Translations under genes and position numbers: made by a program
Assembly (NCBI GenBank): GCA_965240325.2
Contig: OZ251224.1
Coordinates: 3,596,001 to 3,660,000, forward strand
Length of the DNA stretch: 64,000 bases
Direction: 5' to 3'
From: Rebecca billardiae RCC1528
Lineage: Eukaryota > Haptophyta
Notes under the pieces: generated by a model
What the model saw: only the letters and a program-made list of their open reading frames with translations
Told to the model about the DNA's origin: nothing
Databases searched by the model: none
Shown here: in pieces, positions 1 through 11,254 of the stretch
Numbering within the stretch: the stretch's first letter is position 1
How the letters are laid out: each line of letters begins with the position of its first letter

Positions 1-3000
1 GGCGCGCCCGCCGCCGCGCTCGCCGAGTCCGACCTCACCTCGCTCGACGCCGACGGCCACCTGCGCATCGGCGCCGTGCGCTCGGCGCGGCAGGTGCCGA
101 GCGCGCCGGCTCGCCCCGAGCTCGTGCCCGAGATCGAGTTCCACGAGACGGCGGCGCACGCGGCGGTGCTCGCGGAGATGCTCGCGGACGACAACGCGGG
201 GCACGCGCTGCTGCTGCTGGGGGACCAGGGCGTGGGCAAGAACAAGCTGTGCGACCGGCTCCTCCAGCTCCTCCGCCGCGAGCGCGAGTACGTACAGCTG
301 CACCGAGACACGACGCTTCAGGCGCTCACGCTCGCGCCGACGCTCGAGGGCGGCGTCGTCGTGTGGCGCGACTCGCCGCTGGTGCGCGCGGCGACGCTGG
401 GGCGCACGCTGGTGGTGGACGAGGCGGACAAGGCGCCGCTCGAGGTGGTGTGCGTGCTGCGCTCGCTCATCGAGGACGGCGAGCTGCAGCTCGCCGACGG
501 CCGCTTCCTCTCGCGCGCGGCGTCGCTGGCGGGCGCGGCCGCGCCGGGCGCGGCGGGCGCAGCGGCAGCGGGCGCGGCGGCGGGCGGCGCGCCTCGCGGC
601 CAGGGCGGCGAGGGCGGCGGCGCGTCGGGCGCGCACGCGGTGCGCACCGTGCCCATCCACCCCGAGTTCCGCGTGATCGCCCTCGCCAACCGGCCGGGCC
701 ACCCCTTCCTGGGCAACGACTTTTTCCGCGAGTGTGGCGACGTGTTTGCTTCGCACGTCGTCGACAACCCTGACCCGCATGCGGAGGCGACGCTGATCGC
801 GCGCGCCGCGCCGGGCGTGCCGCACGAGCTGGCGTGGCGGATCGCGTGCCTGTTCGCCGAGCTGCGGGCGCACGTGGCGGAGGGGCTGCTCACCTACCCG
901 TACTCCACGCGCGAGGCCGTCCAGCTCGCGCGCCACCTCGAGGCGTACCCGCGGGACGGGCTCGTGGGCGCGTCCGAAAACATCTTTTGCTTCGACGAGC
1001 ACGACCCGGCGCTCGCCGCGCAGCTCGCGGCCGTGCTGCGGCACCACGGGATCCCCGTGGTCGGCGGGGGCGGGCTCGCGGGCGCGGGCGCGCGGTTCGT
1101 CGAGGCGCTCGCCGAGCGCGTGCCGCTGCCGCCGCTCGAGCCAACTGAGCTCTGGAGCCTCGGAACAGCGCCGCGCGAGGGCGGCGCCGCGCGGCGCGCG
1201 ACTCCCGCCGCCCGCGCCGAGCCGGCGGCGGCGGCTCCGCTCGAGCTGAGCGCAACCCTCGAAGACCTGACCGCCGACGTGCGCACGTTCGCGCTCGAGA
1301 ACCCGCCGCCGGTGCCGCTGGGCGAGAGTGCCGCCGAGGGCGCGCTCAGCCCGGGCCGGATGGAAATCTTCTCAGAGGAGAGGCTTCGGCTGCGGCTGCC
1401 GCGCGCGCGCGACGGCAAGCCGACTGCCATCGTCTCGGTGGCGGCGACGGCGGACGGCCGCGTGCACGCGCTGAGCGCGGACCTGTGCCTGCACTCGGTC
1501 GACCCGGCGGCGCGGGCGCGAACCGAGCTCGAGCTCGGCGGGATCTTCCTGCACGCGGCGCGCGGCGTCGGCCGCGGCGCGCGCGTGTGGCTACTGCCCC
1601 CGCGCCCGGCCGCGGCCGGCTCGGGCGGCGAGGAGGAGGAGGAGGCGGAGGCGTCGACGCCAGAGCTGGCTCTGTGGGCGCCCGCGGCAGGGCTGCTGCT
1701 CACGCTGGCGCGGCGCAACGGCGGAGCGGCGGGCGCCGAGGCGGGAGCCGACGGCGCGGCGCGCGCCGAGGCGGGGCGGCCGCCCTCGATCGGATTCGAC
1801 GTTGTGCGATCGGTGCGCGTGCCCGCCGCGCTGCGCCCGCCGCAGTCGTTCGGCCTTGGCGCGCGCGCGCTGTTCGGCGGCGGCGGCGGGCAGGCGGGCG
1901 CGGCGGGCGCGAGCGGCGCTCCGGAGTGGCGCGCCGCGGCCGGCTGCGCGCGCTGGGCGAGCTGGCTCCCGCCGTCGGCGGAGGGCGAGGGCGAGAGCCT
2001 CGTCATCACCGACGTGGCGTGCGCGCGCGCGCTCACTGTCCGCCTGCCCTCCGGCCGCGCGCCGCTGCGCGACGCTCGGCCGCTCGACCCGGCGGGCAGC
2101 GCCTGGCTGCTCGAGCACGCGTGCGGCGCGCGCGCGGTGTGCGCGGTGCGCACGCGCGGCGGCGGGGAGGCGGAGGCGCTCGCGTACGCGCTCTCGCGCT
2201 CGCCCGTCGGCGAGGGCGCGGGCTCCGCCGCGCCGCCGCTGCCGATCAGCGCAAGCGCCATCGGCGCCCCCGTGCCGCCGCCGCCGGCCGGACACGGCGG
2301 ATTCGGCGCCCGCCTGTGCCCGCCGCCCGGCACGGCCGCGCTGGCGCACGTGCTCGAAGCGTCGCGACTGCTCGCCGCCCTCGGCGTCGGCGAAGCCGCC
2401 GGCGGCGAGGGCGCGAGCGGCGGGGCGCAGCCCACGTCCGATGCCCTCCTGCTCACGGCGCGCGCGCCGAGCGCGACCCACGCCGCCGCGCGCGACGGCG
2501 CCGCGCCGGCGAGCGGCTCCGTCGGCTCGGCGCCGGGCGGCGGAGGCGGCGCAGACTATGCGCCGGGCGGCGGAGGCGGCGCCGAGCACGGCATCGCGCC
2601 GTCGCCCTGGCGACCCGCCGCCGCCGCCGCCGACGCGGCGCACGCGCCACCGCCTCAGCTGGGCGAGCTACTGACTTACTTGCCAGCCCAGGACCAGCTC
2701 GTCTTTGGCTGCGCGCGCGGCGGCCCCTCGCTGCACCTCGTCGCGCTGGGCGCCCTCGACGTGTGCGCGCTCGACGCGCGCGGCGCCGCCTCGGCCGCGG
2801 GCGCGGGCGCGGCGGCGGGCGCGGCCGGCGGCGGCGGCGTCGCGGAAGTGCCCTTGGACGACGCGGCGAGGGGTCTGCGCGCGGTCGCGGCGGCGGCGCT
2901 GCCCTCGCGCGCCGCGCACGCCGACGGCCCACCCAGCGGCGCAGAGGACGGCTTCGTCAGCGCGCATGCCGACGGAACGCTGATCCTTTGGGAGACGGCG

Positions 3001-4513
3001 CGCGCGCGCGTGCGGCAGTCGCTCCGCGAGTGGCGACTGGTGGTGGGGCGACCGGAGGGCGGCGGCGGCGCGGGCGGGCAGGCTGCGGGCGGCGCGTCCG
3101 CCGCGGAGCTCGCGCGAGCAGCGGCGATCCGTGCGCACGCCAACGCCGCGCCGACCAGCGCGCCCAAGCACGGGCAGCTCGACCCGAGCGGCGCGCCGCA
3201 TGTCGGGGGCAACACCTGGGCCGGCGGGACGGGCGGGCGGGACACGGCCGGCCTCGGCGGCCGAGGCGGCCCGTACCGGCTCGACGGCGGTCACGACATT
3301 TTTCAGCTGCCGGATGAGCTGAAGTCACAGGTCTCGGCAGAGGCGCTCGCCGCCGCGCGCGAGATGGCGGCCGCCGCGCACGCCGAGCGCCTCGCCGAGA
3401 TCTCCATGAGCCCGTTCGAGGCCGCCGAGTACGGCCGCGTGCTCGGGCCGGTCAGCCGGGAGGTCAGGCAGCTGCGCGCGGTGCTGGAGGGGCATGAGGC
3501 GCGCGAGCGCGAGCGCGTGTGGCTGACAGGGCAGTCGCAAGGCGAGCTGGACGACGCACGCATCGTCGACGGGCTCACCGGCTTGGAGCATGTCTACCGC
3601 CAGCGCGCCGACGCGCCGCCCGACCACGGCGGCGCGCCACAGCTCAAGCCCAAGGTGCGCGCGCGTGCGGGCGCGCGCCGCGTGACGGCGCGGGCGCCGC
3701 CTGCGCCACGGCGCGGCGCGGCGCGGCGCGGATGGCTGTTGGCCGTGCGTCTGCTGCTGCGCGTGCGCGACACGCGCCTCCGGGTGGCATGCCCGCGGTC
3801 CTCGCCCCCGACCCACGCTCCCACCGCGCCCCGTGACCCGCCACATCGCTCCTGGCCCGCGCGCGCGCACGCGGCGCACGCACGCACACCCGACCCGCGC
3901 GCGCGCACGCGCCCGTCAGGTCCTGCGCTTTGTCCTCGACCTGAGCGGCAGCATGTACTACTTTAACCGGTTCGACGGCCGGCTCGACCGGCAGCAGCAG
4001 ACGGCGGCCATGCTGATGGAGGCGTTCGCCGGGTACGAGCACAAGTACACGTACGCGCTGGTCGGGCACTCGGGCGACGGGCCGTGCACGCCTCTCGTCG
4101 AGTACGGCGCGCCGCCGCCGGACGCAAAGGCGCGTCTGCAGGTGCTGCAGCGCATGGCGGCGCACACGCAGTACTGTCAGTCGGGCGACACGACGCTCGA
4201 GGCGGCGCGCGCCGCCGTCGCGGAGGTCGCGGCGCACGACGCGGACGAGCGCTTCGTCTTCGTCCTCTCGGACGCCAACCTCGCGCGCTACGGCATCGAG
4301 CCCGCCGAGCTGCGCGACGCTCTGCTCAGCTCGCCCGCCAGCGCGAGCGTCGAGGCGCACGCGCTCTTCCTCTCGTCCGTGCGCGACGAGGCGGAGCAGA
4401 TCCGCCGCGCGCTGCCCGCGGGGCGCGGGCACATCTGCCTGCAGCCGCGGGACGTGCCGCGCACCTTCAAGGAGATCCTGCACGCGCGCGCGGTCGGAGG
4501 GGGGCGCGGTTGA
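1..4513 (+). CDS. VWA8: VWA8-like AAA+ ATPase with C-terminal VWA domain (5' partial)
   Basis: The frame is open from base 1, so the gene begins upstream of the window. Exon 1 runs to 3654 and exon 2 from 3920 to 4513 (TGA); the intron 3655-3919 is GTGCGCGC...CAG and joins in phase 0. A dynein-like AAA module shows Walker A GDQGVGKN (220-243) and Walker B LVVDEADKAP (about 409-438), followed by the VWA8-typical IALANRPGHPFLGNDFF stretch. The C-terminus is a von Willebrand A domain with the metal-site motif DLSGSM (3938-3955). Human VWA8 is about 1,900 residues and mitochondrial, with poorly defined function; about 1,415 residues are visible here. Between the ATPase and VWA parts lies a long Ala/Gly-rich, poorly conserved region (about 1150-3250). 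The order AAA then linker then VWA, and the close motif match, make the family assignment firm. The downstream neighbour is convergent. Confidence 0.9.
3655..3919 (+). other. Intron of the VWA8-like gene
   Basis: The 265-bp GT-AG intron begins GTGCGCGCGCGTGCG and ends CGTCAG. Removing it joins QLKPK to VLRFVLDLSGSM, which restores the conserved linker and start of the VWA domain. It is extremely rich in alternating GC. Reading through it gives a low-complexity arginine peptide and then a stop at 3964-3966, so splicing is needed for the VWA domain. Confidence 0.85.
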
Positions 4514-4795
4514 GTCACTACAGACAGGGGGCGCGGTTGAGCGCGCCGCATGGGGGCGCTAATATCAATCGATCTCTGCTGCGCTGGTCCCGATGACGCG
4601 CTGCCGACTCCGACGACGGCTTGCGCATTGGCATGTCGCGTCATCTGACATGATGATGATGATGATCATCATCATCATATATATATATATATATACGCAC
4701 GTAGATGATGATGCATGCGCACGACTACTGCTATATAGTAGTTGCCACGGTGCCCATGCGCTCAGCACACGTACTCAGCGTCATGACAGTCACAC
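4514..4795. repeat. Convergent intergenic region with ATG/ATC palindrome and TA repeat
   Basis: This short gap separates two convergent genes, so it holds both 3' ends. At about 4650-4695 a run of ATG triplets turns into its mirror run of ATC triplets, giving a palindrome, and is followed by about ten TA dinucleotides. A further short run of GATGATG follows at about 4704. No gene is visible. Confidence 0.7.
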
Positions 4796-6627
4796 TCACA
4801 GCAAGTGACGAGCAGACACGATGGCGGCCAGCTCACGCGACGGACGACTAGCCTGCGGCAGAGGTTCAGCAGTAGGTGCATCCGCATCGTACAGGAGGGA
4901 CACGTTCCACCTATCGCTCGCGGGCGGGCGCCCCGCGCCACCCGCTCGGCCCGCCGCCGCGCGAGGAGCCATGCTCGGGCCGCCGCACAGCTTGAGCGGT
5001 TCGCTCCGCCCGCCTTCGGTCGTCACGACAAACTGCGGCGGCGCGTGCGCCACGCGCGCCTCAGCCGGCGCGCACGTCCTGCGCGCGGACGCCCACGCGA
5101 GGCTGCGCGCACACATGTGCGAGAGCCTCTGCGCGTTGTACGCGGCGACGCCGTTGGGCTCCAGCGGCGCGCAACGCCCGGGGCAGAGCGGGCACCGCTG
5201 CCTGAGCACGACGCCCGGAGGGTCCGCGGCGAAGCGCACCGTGCACGTGCGCGCGTCGAAGCGCGCGGCGCCCGCGCTGAAGGCCGCTTCGTAGGTGCTG
5301 GCGAACGCCCACGGGATGTGCACGAAGGTGTCGGCGCAGTACGAGAGCACGTTGGGCGTGGTCCCCGGGCCGACGGAGCTCAGGTGCACGGAGTGCCGCA
5401 CGGGCTGCACCGCGCGCGCGCCCCGAGCCGGCGGTGCCGCGCCGAGCTTGAGCCGCGCGAGCAGAGCCTCCAGAGGGTTGAGGTCGAGGCCCAGCACCTC
5501 CGCGGGCTCGCCGTGGGTGAGGGTGATGCGCTGGCGGGCGGGGAGGCGTCGGCACCGCAGCGCCGCGCGGCGTGGGAGGCAGTCCGTGCGGGGCGGTCCG
5601 ATCCGCGCACGCGAAGCGCCGCGGCGCGCGCGCGCTCGCTCGCGGGTCGTGCGCGCGCGCGCACCATGTTTGGGTCGACAAAGAAGACCCGGCCGGAACG
5701 GTCGACGCGGAAGTCGACCTGCAGGCACCCAGTGTAGCCGAGCGCGGCGACCGCCGCCGCGACCTGCCGGGTCGCGGCGGGCAGGTTGGTCGTGCGCAGC
5801 AGCACCGCCGCGCCGACCTCCCCCATGCTCACCACGTCGAGGTATGAGAAGCCCGAGAGCAGCTGCCCGTCGAGCGCGCTGCCTGCAAACTCGGCGTGCG
5901 TCCCGTCGATGAGCTGCTCGAGCAGGACGCCCTCGCCGCGCTCGGCGGCCTGCTTCAGGGCGCTCGTGAGGGCGTCGCGCGAGCGGCAGAGCTGCACGCC
6001 CTTGCCGTTCCCGTCCGAGTTGGTCTTCACCACGAGCGGCAGCCGGCGCTCGAGCGCGCGCAGCCGGTCCTTGGAAGCGGCCGTGCCGCGCAGCAGCCCC
6101 TGCGGGTCGCTCAGCTGCTGGTGCCAGGGGGCCTCCACGCCGTCGACGCCTGAGAGCTCGGCCATAAGCTTGAGCTTGTCGTTGACACGATCCCAGTGCT
6201 CGCGGCGGCGAGGCAGCGAGCAGCGGAGGATGTCGAGTGCCGCCTGCTTGGCCGGCGCAAGAGGCGCGCTGGCCCGCTCGAGCTTGCGCACGGCGCTGAT
6301 CATGAGCTTGGACGACGTCCGGAAGTCGGGGATGACGAGTGCGGGCCGCCAGCTCGACACAGCCCCGATGAGGGCGTCGACCTTGTCGTCGCGCTTCCAC
6401 ACACTCCGACTGAACCGAATGAGCGGCGGAGACCCGGAGTGCCAAGCGCGAGTGCTGTTGTTCGGTGGGCGCTGCAGGACGCCGACCTCCCAGCCCGCAT
6501 CGTGGAGCCCCGACATGAACAGCGGCGCGAATTTGGTCGCCGCCAGGCCGATGAGCAGCACGCGCGAGCCACCTGCAAGCCGGGTGCCATGGCACGCGTC
6601 CGCGCTGCTGCCGTCGCCGACGGCCAT
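4796..6627 (-). CDS. Uncharacterised ATP-grasp domain protein, two exons
   Basis: Exon 1 is 6627-5665 and exon 2 is 5530-4796. The intron 5531-5664 (GTGCGCGC...CCAG, 134 bp) sits in phase 0 directly after VFFVDPNM. The product is about 565 residues. The central part has ATP-grasp features: a basic strand VVKTNSDGNGKG, an acidic LLEQLIDGTHAEF strand, and GYTGCLQVDFRVD...FFVDPN, which matches the metal-binding acidic and Asn residues of that fold. The N-terminal part (GSRVLLIGLAATK...) looks like a pre-ATP-grasp Rossmann segment. The C-terminal 245 residues carry cysteines (RCPLCPGRC) and match no family I know. ATP-grasp enzymes ligate a carboxylate to an amine, thiol or similar; the substrate here is unknown. 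I start at the ATG at 6625-6627; the frame stays open further upstream without another ATG. The 3' end converges on the VWA8-like gene. Confidence 0.72.
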
Positions 6628-7164
6628 CGCGGTGCCGGTCGGGGTGGCCGGCTTGTCGACGCTTCTCCACGGCCGTCGTCCGATGTCTTTTTGATGTACT
6701 TGTGTCCTTTGTTGAATAATAGCGCGGCGAATAAGGCTCGTACTGGTACAGTGTTGATGCTGTACGCCCAAATGCGACTCCGCCACTGCCGGTGCCTCCG
6801 CCACAATCCTGATTCATCGTGATTCCATTCAAAACCAGCACCCGGCCTCGGCGGGCCGGCCGACAGGCGGCAGCCAAGTCCCGCACTCGTACGCGTGACG
6901 ACGGACGGACGCAAGCGACATAACGCCGCAGCCGCCAGTCCACTCTGCGCTCAGCGCTCCGACAGTGAGCGTCTGAAAGCACGTGAAGCCGAGTCGTGCA
7001 AGGCGCGGCCAGGCCGTCCCGGTGAATCGTGACGGCGGCGGCCTGGTGTGTGTGTGTGCGTGCGTGCGTGCGTGACATGGCACGGCACGCAGCACCGCAC
7101 GGCGTCCACCGGCCACACCAGCCCGATACCCCGCGCCACGCTGTCCGGCGACAGGCTGCGCCCG
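6628..7164. other. Intergenic region with a GT/GC microsatellite
   Basis: The gap lies between the start of the ATP-grasp gene and the end of the TPR gene, both on the minus strand. It must hold the ATP-grasp promoter and 5' UTR. It contains a GTGTGTGTGCGTGCGTGCGTGCGTG run at about 7048-7073. I see no credible coding exon. Confidence 0.5.
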
Positions 7165-7977
7165 CTACTCAGGACCCGCGTCGTCGCCGTGCCCGTGGCT
7201 CATCTGCCGCCGCACGTGTGCCAGCAGGTCCAGCGCCTCGCCCACGCGCCGATCGCCGTCGCCGTACAGCTGGCGGTCGATCGCGAGGGCCTCCTCGTAC
7301 TCGCGCGCGGCGCCGGTCGCGTCGCCAGCCACGAGGAGGGTGAGGCCGAGGTTGCGGTGCGCGGCCGCCGTCGTCGTGTGCCGCAGGCCGAGCGTGCGCA
7401 GACGCGAGAGCAGCGCGGCGGCGGCGAGCTCGACCGCCAGGCTCGGCCGCGTGGGCGTGCACGAGGGCAGCAGCGCGGTGCACACGTCAGCCAGCTCGGC
7501 CGACGGCTCCCCGAACGCTTGCCGAGCCAGCGCACGCGCGCGGCACGCGCAGCGCTCGACAGAGTCGCCGTCCCCGCCCGCAGCGTGGAAGCGTGCAAGC
7601 GCCACGAGCAGCTCGAGGGCTGGCACCACCTGCCCGCGGCTGGCGTCGGCGGGCGCGATGTGGCGCGCGGCCTGCACAGCGTGGTGCCTCGCACGCTCTC
7701 GCTCGCCGCGCAGCGCGCATGTGCACGCGAGCGCGAAGAGGTCGAGCTCCGGGCCATTCGACGTCCGCTTGGCCATGTGCAGACTGTTGTGCGCGAGGGA
7801 TGCGGCGCGCTCGAGCATGGGCGACTGCTCGTCGCACAGGCACGCGAGGCATGCCCGTCGGAGCTGCGGCAGCATCGGCGGGACACCACCGGGGGTGCTC
7901 GAGCCAGCGTGGGCGCCGCCTGTCGATCTCGCGTACGACGAGTGTCGGCTGCCCCACACGGGGTACTGCGGCGCCAT
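7165..7977 (-). CDS. TPR-repeat protein
   Basis: Single-exon frame of 270 residues from the ATG at 7975-7977; the frame extends a little upstream but only through a TTG codon. Helical, alanine-rich paired repeats with TPR spacing are visible in the second half, for example TTTAAAHRNLGLTLLVAGD followed by AAREYEEALAIDRQLYG, which resembles kinesin-light-chain or NB-ARC-associated TPRs. TPR domains mediate protein-protein contacts. No catalytic domain, signal peptide or membrane segment is visible. The cysteine-rich stretch RRACLACLCDEQ near residue 45 is unusual but does not form a known motif. It is divergent from the cytochrome b5 gene, with starts only 110 bp apart. The binding partner is unknown. 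Confidence 0.65.
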   Translation of the reverse strand: MAPQYPVWGSRHSSYARSTGGAHAGSSTPGGVPPMLPQLRRACLACLCDEQSPMLERAASLAHNSLHMAKRTSNGPELDLFALACTCALRGERERARHHAVQAARHIAPADASRGQVVPALELLVALARFHAAGGDGDSVERCACRARALARQAFGEPSAELADVCTALLPSCTPTRPSLAVELAAAALLSRLRTLGLRHTTTAAAHRNLGLTLLVAGDATGAAREYEEALAIDRQLYGDGDRRVGEALDLLAHVRRQMSHGHGDDAGPE

Positions 7978-8087
7978 GACGAAAGGAGTCAACCTCGCGG
8001 TCGGGATGAAGATCTGTTTCGAGTTACGACTTCCGGTGCGCGGCCATCGTGATTCGTGAGGGAATCTACTGTAGCGCCCTCGACGCC

Positions 8088-9572
8088 ATGGGCTCGCGGC
8101 GCATGAAAGGCACGCGGCCGATCCCGCAGACCGAGGCGGGGTACTCGCAGCTGCACTGGAGCCGGCTGATCTCCAAGGAGGACGACCTCACGGAGGGCGT
8201 CGGCGTCGCCGACCCGGATGACGCCGACTGCCCAACGTGGACGATGGCCGAGGTGCGCCGGCACAATACGCGCGACGACGCGTGGATGGTGCTGCGCGGG
8301 CGCGTGTTCAACGTGACTCGATACCTACGGTACCACCCGGGCAGCGTCGAGGAGATCATGCGCGCCGCGGGCGACGACGCCACGGTCCTGTACGACGAGA
8401 TCCATCCGTGGGTGAGTGCGGACATCCTGGAGCCATGCTGCGTGGGCAAGCTCGCCAAGGGCGGGGCCAAGGGCAGGGGCGGGGCGAGCAGCGCGGGGGG
8501 CAAGGTCGGCGCGGCTGGCGGGAGCGGCGCGACCGCGCCACGCGCAGGCCTGTGCTGCTGGGCCGGCGCCAGCCAGAGCGCCACCGAAGGCGACGCGCCG
8601 CTCGCGCCGCCCGCCTCGACTCCGATCGAGCGGCTGCCGGGCGCGCTCGACGAGGACTCGTTCTGCCGCCTCAAGCTGGTGTCGCGCCAGGCCGTCGCGC
8701 GCGACTCTGCGCTCCTGCGCTTTGCGCTGCCGACGGCTGAGAGCGCCCTCGGTGTGCTGGTGGGCGAGCACGTGCAGCTGAGCCGCACCGGCCAGCCCAA
8801 GCACCCGACGCGCGCGTTCACGCCCGTGGGTGTGGTGCATGCCACCGGCGCGCTCGAGCTGCTCGTGCGCCGCGTCGGCGACGGCTCGGGCTTCTCTGGC
8901 TGGCTGTGCGCGCTGCAGCCCGGCGACTTCGCCTTCGTCCGGGGCCCGCGCGGCGCCGGCGTGTACGGAGCGTGGGGCGCGGCGGCCGTGCGGCTGCCGG
9001 GCATGCGGCGCGCGCGGCGCTCCGATGCTCCGCTGCGCGTGGCGCGTGTGCTGCTTGTCACCGCCGGGAGCGGCATCGCGCCCGCCCTGGCGATGCTCCG
9101 CACGCTGGAGGCCGCGGGGAGCGACGGCGCGCTCAGCGTGACGCACATCCACGCCAGCCCGAGCGCGCTGCACGTGGGCGGTCTCGCTGAGCTGCTGCGG
9201 CTCAGCGGCGCGCTCGGGCACAGCCTGCGCCTGCGGTTGGCGCTCTCCACTGCGGAGCTCGCGCCGATCGCCGCGGGTGGCGGCGGGTCCAAAGGCCCCG
9301 ACATCCTCGCCGAGGGTGCCGAGGTGGACGCGATCACGGCCGCCGCGCGCCAGCTCCTCGCACACCGCTCGGACGGCCACGCGGGCGCAAGCGGCGGCGC
9401 GGACGTGCAGGTGCGCGTCGAGCGCCTCTCCGAGGGGCTCTTCGAGCAGTGGGCGCCCGCGCCCGGCCCCGACGTGTGCGTGCTGTGCTGCGGCCCTCCC
9501 GGGTTCAACCGCGACGTCGCCGCGTGGGCGGCTGCTGCCGGCTTCGAGGAAGGAAGCGTGCATCTCTTCTGA
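8088..9572 (+). CDS. Cytochrome b5 / cytochrome b5 reductase fusion (NCB5OR-like)
   Basis: Single exon of 494 residues from the ATG at 8088. Residues about 45-125 are a cytochrome b5 domain with both axial histidines: HPGSVEEIMRAAGDDATVLYD and then EIHPWV. The pattern is closest to the NCB5OR (CYB5R4) type. After an Ala/Gly linker comes a reductase module: FAD-binding RAFTPVGVV (standard RxYTxx), an NAD-binding LLVTAGSGIAPALAML, and CCGPPGFN near the C-terminus. Such proteins pass electrons from NAD(P)H through FAD to heme. The CS domain that separates the two modules in animal NCB5OR is not recognisable here; a low-complexity stretch takes its place. The protein ends in F (EEGSVHLF) as in many b5 reductases. 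No membrane anchor is visible, so it is probably soluble. Confidence 0.88.
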   Translation: MGSRRMKGTRPIPQTEAGYSQLHWSRLISKEDDLTEGVGVADPDDADCPTWTMAEVRRHNTRDDAWMVLRGRVFNVTRYLRYHPGSVEEIMRAAGDDATVLYDEIHPWVSADILEPCCVGKLAKGGAKGRGGASSAGGKVGAAGGSGATAPRAGLCCWAGASQSATEGDAPLAPPASTPIERLPGALDEDSFCRLKLVSRQAVARDSALLRFALPTAESALGVLVGEHVQLSRTGQPKHPTRAFTPVGVVHATGALELLVRRVGDGSGFSGWLCALQPGDFAFVRGPRGAGVYGAWGAAAVRLPGMRRARRSDAPLRVARVLLVTAGSGIAPALAMLRTLEAAGSDGALSVTHIHASPSALHVGGLAELLRLSGALGHSLRLRLALSTAELAPIAAGGGGSKGPDILAEGAEVDAITAAARQLLAHRSDGHAGASGGADVQVRVERLSEGLFEQWAPAPGPDVCVLCCGPPGFNRDVAAWAAAAGFEEGSVHLF

Positions 9573-9778
9573 TGCGGGTGCGCGCACCGGTGCGCCGCCG
9601 GCGCACCGACGGTGCACGCACCGAGCTGTCTGTCGATCTCGTCGCTCGTCGCTCGGCAGATTAAAATCCATGCTGTGAGAAAAGAATTCCGATAAATTCG
9701 ACCCGCCAACCGCCACTTTCGCAGTCGCTGGCGAGCGCGGTGCGCGTCCGCACTCGCTGAGAGGAGGCAACGCCCGCG

Positions 9779-11254
9779 ATGAACGCGCTCTCCACCGAGC
9801 TGCTCGAGCGCATCGTACTCTTCCTCACGGACGTGGACGACGTCGCGTCACTCAGCGCCACCTCACGTCTCTTCCGCGGCGCACCGTCCGTGCCCTCGCC
9901 GATTGAAGGCGCGCTGCGAGTGCGCATGCGCGCTCGGGGACACGAGCGAGCGGCCGTGTCAGCCCTTCGCGGTGCACAGAGGCCGACTTGCACTCTGATC
10001 GGAATCGAGCGCGTGTGGCGTGGCGCTCGAGCGCACCAGTGCGTTCTCGCCGCGGGTGAATACACAAGCGCGTTTGTTGACGCGTCTGGCGAGCTGTACA
10101 CGTGTGGCGGGGAGGAAGAGGAGGGCGGCACGGAAGAGCCGGAGGAGTGGGAGGAGATGGTAATGGCTCACCCCGCCCTCGGGCACGGTGCATACGCGGA
10201 CGACCCAGCCGAGTACACGCCCCGTCGAGTCGCCGCCCTCACAGGCGTGCGCATCACCGCCGTCTCCGCGTTGTATGACCACATGCTCGCGCTGAGCGAT
10301 GCAGGTGCCGTCTACGCGTGCGGCCGCGACATGTTTGGTTCAGGCGCGCTCGGGCTGGGGCGCTTAGACGAGGCGATGCGCACGCCGGTGCGCATCACCG
10401 CCCTCGCCGACGAGCATGTCGTGTGCGTCGCTGCGGGCGAACGTCACAGCCTCGCGCTTACCGCCGCCGGCCGCGTGTACAGCTGGGGCTGGGGCAGCTT
10501 TGGAGCGCTGGGCCACGGCGACGAGAAGGACCAGCTGACGCCCAAACGGGTTGAGGCTCTCAAGCGTACGCCCATCGCCGGCATCGCAGCTGGTAGCACG
10601 CACAGCCTGGTGCTCTCGATAGCGGGCGACGTGTACTCCTTCGGTCAAGCTGGTGGTACTTTTCTCGGCCACGGCGACACCGGGGCGCATTGGATGCCCA
10701 AGCGCATCGAGGCGCTCGCGGCCGTGCGCGCCGTGCACGTGAGCGCGGGCGAATTCTACAGCCTTGTGGTGGACGCCGCAGGCGGCGTGCACTCGTTTGG
10801 ATTCGGCGGCACCGGGGCGCTTGGCCACAACGACGTGCTGGACCAGCCCACGCCCAAGCGCATCTCCGTGCAGGACGGCGTGCGCATCGTGCGCGCATTC
10901 GCCGGCCCTGGTGTGAGCCTGCTGTTGGATGCAGACGGCGGTGTGCACACGTGCGGCCGTGGTGTCACAGGGGTCCTCGGACTGGGCGACACAACCAGCA
11001 CGCGGGTGCCCACGCACGTGGCGGCACTGTCAGGGGAGCGCGTCGTCAGCGCCGCTCTGAACCACTCGCTGCATACCTACGGCACGTCGTCGCGCGCGCT
11101 GGTGGTGACTGCGGACGGGCACGCCTACGCGTGGGGCGCCATATCGGCCGCGCTCGGGCTCGGAGAGGACGCGCTCCATGACGGGGTCGCTCCCCCGGCG
11201 AATGGCGAGACCCGGTACGTGAGCGTGCCGCGGCGGGTGCACTATACTTTCTGA
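9779..11254 (+). CDS. F-box protein with seven RCC1 repeats
   Basis: Single exon, 491 residues, ATG at 9779. The first 30 residues (MNALSTELLERIVLFLTDVD followed by DVASLSATSRLFR) are a typical F-box, which docks to SKP1 of an SCF ubiquitin ligase. Residues about 85-485 contain about seven RCC1 repeats with the VYSWGWGSFGALGHGD and GxxHSLxL signatures, enough for one seven-bladed propeller. An acidic insert (EEEEGGTEEPEEWEE) interrupts the first blade. The likely role is a substrate adaptor in which the propeller picks the target. F-box/RCC1-type fusions occur in plants and protists; the substrate cannot be inferred. The gene is 206 bp downstream of the b5 reductase gene on the same strand. 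Confidence 0.87.
   Translation: MNALSTELLERIVLFLTDVDDVASLSATSRLFRGAPSVPSPIEGALRVRMRARGHERAAVSALRGAQRPTCTLIGIERVWRGARAHQCVLAAGEYTSAFVDASGELYTCGGEEEEGGTEEPEEWEEMVMAHPALGHGAYADDPAEYTPRRVAALTGVRITAVSALYDHMLALSDAGAVYACGRDMFGSGALGLGRLDEAMRTPVRITALADEHVVCVAAGERHSLALTAAGRVYSWGWGSFGALGHGDEKDQLTPKRVEALKRTPIAGIAAGSTHSLVLSIAGDVYSFGQAGGTFLGHGDTGAHWMPKRIEALAAVRAVHVSAGEFYSLVVDAAGGVHSFGFGGTGALGHNDVLDQPTPKRISVQDGVRIVRAFAGPGVSLLLDADGGVHTCGRGVTGVLGLGDTTSTRVPTHVAALSGERVVSAALNHSLHTYGTSSRALVVTADGHAYAWGAISAALGLGEDALHDGVAPPANGETRYVSVPRRVHYTF

Noticed and set aside
894-3328. Long open frames opposite and overlapping the VWA8-like gene
   Set aside because: They are Arg/Ala/Pro-rich shadows caused by high GC; the plus-strand frame has the conserved motifs.
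5061-7078. Upstream frame extension of the second exon of the ATP-grasp gene (to 7078)
   Set aside because: The stretch above 5530 is arginine-rich noise parallel to exon 1 in another frame; splicing at 5665/5530 explains it better.
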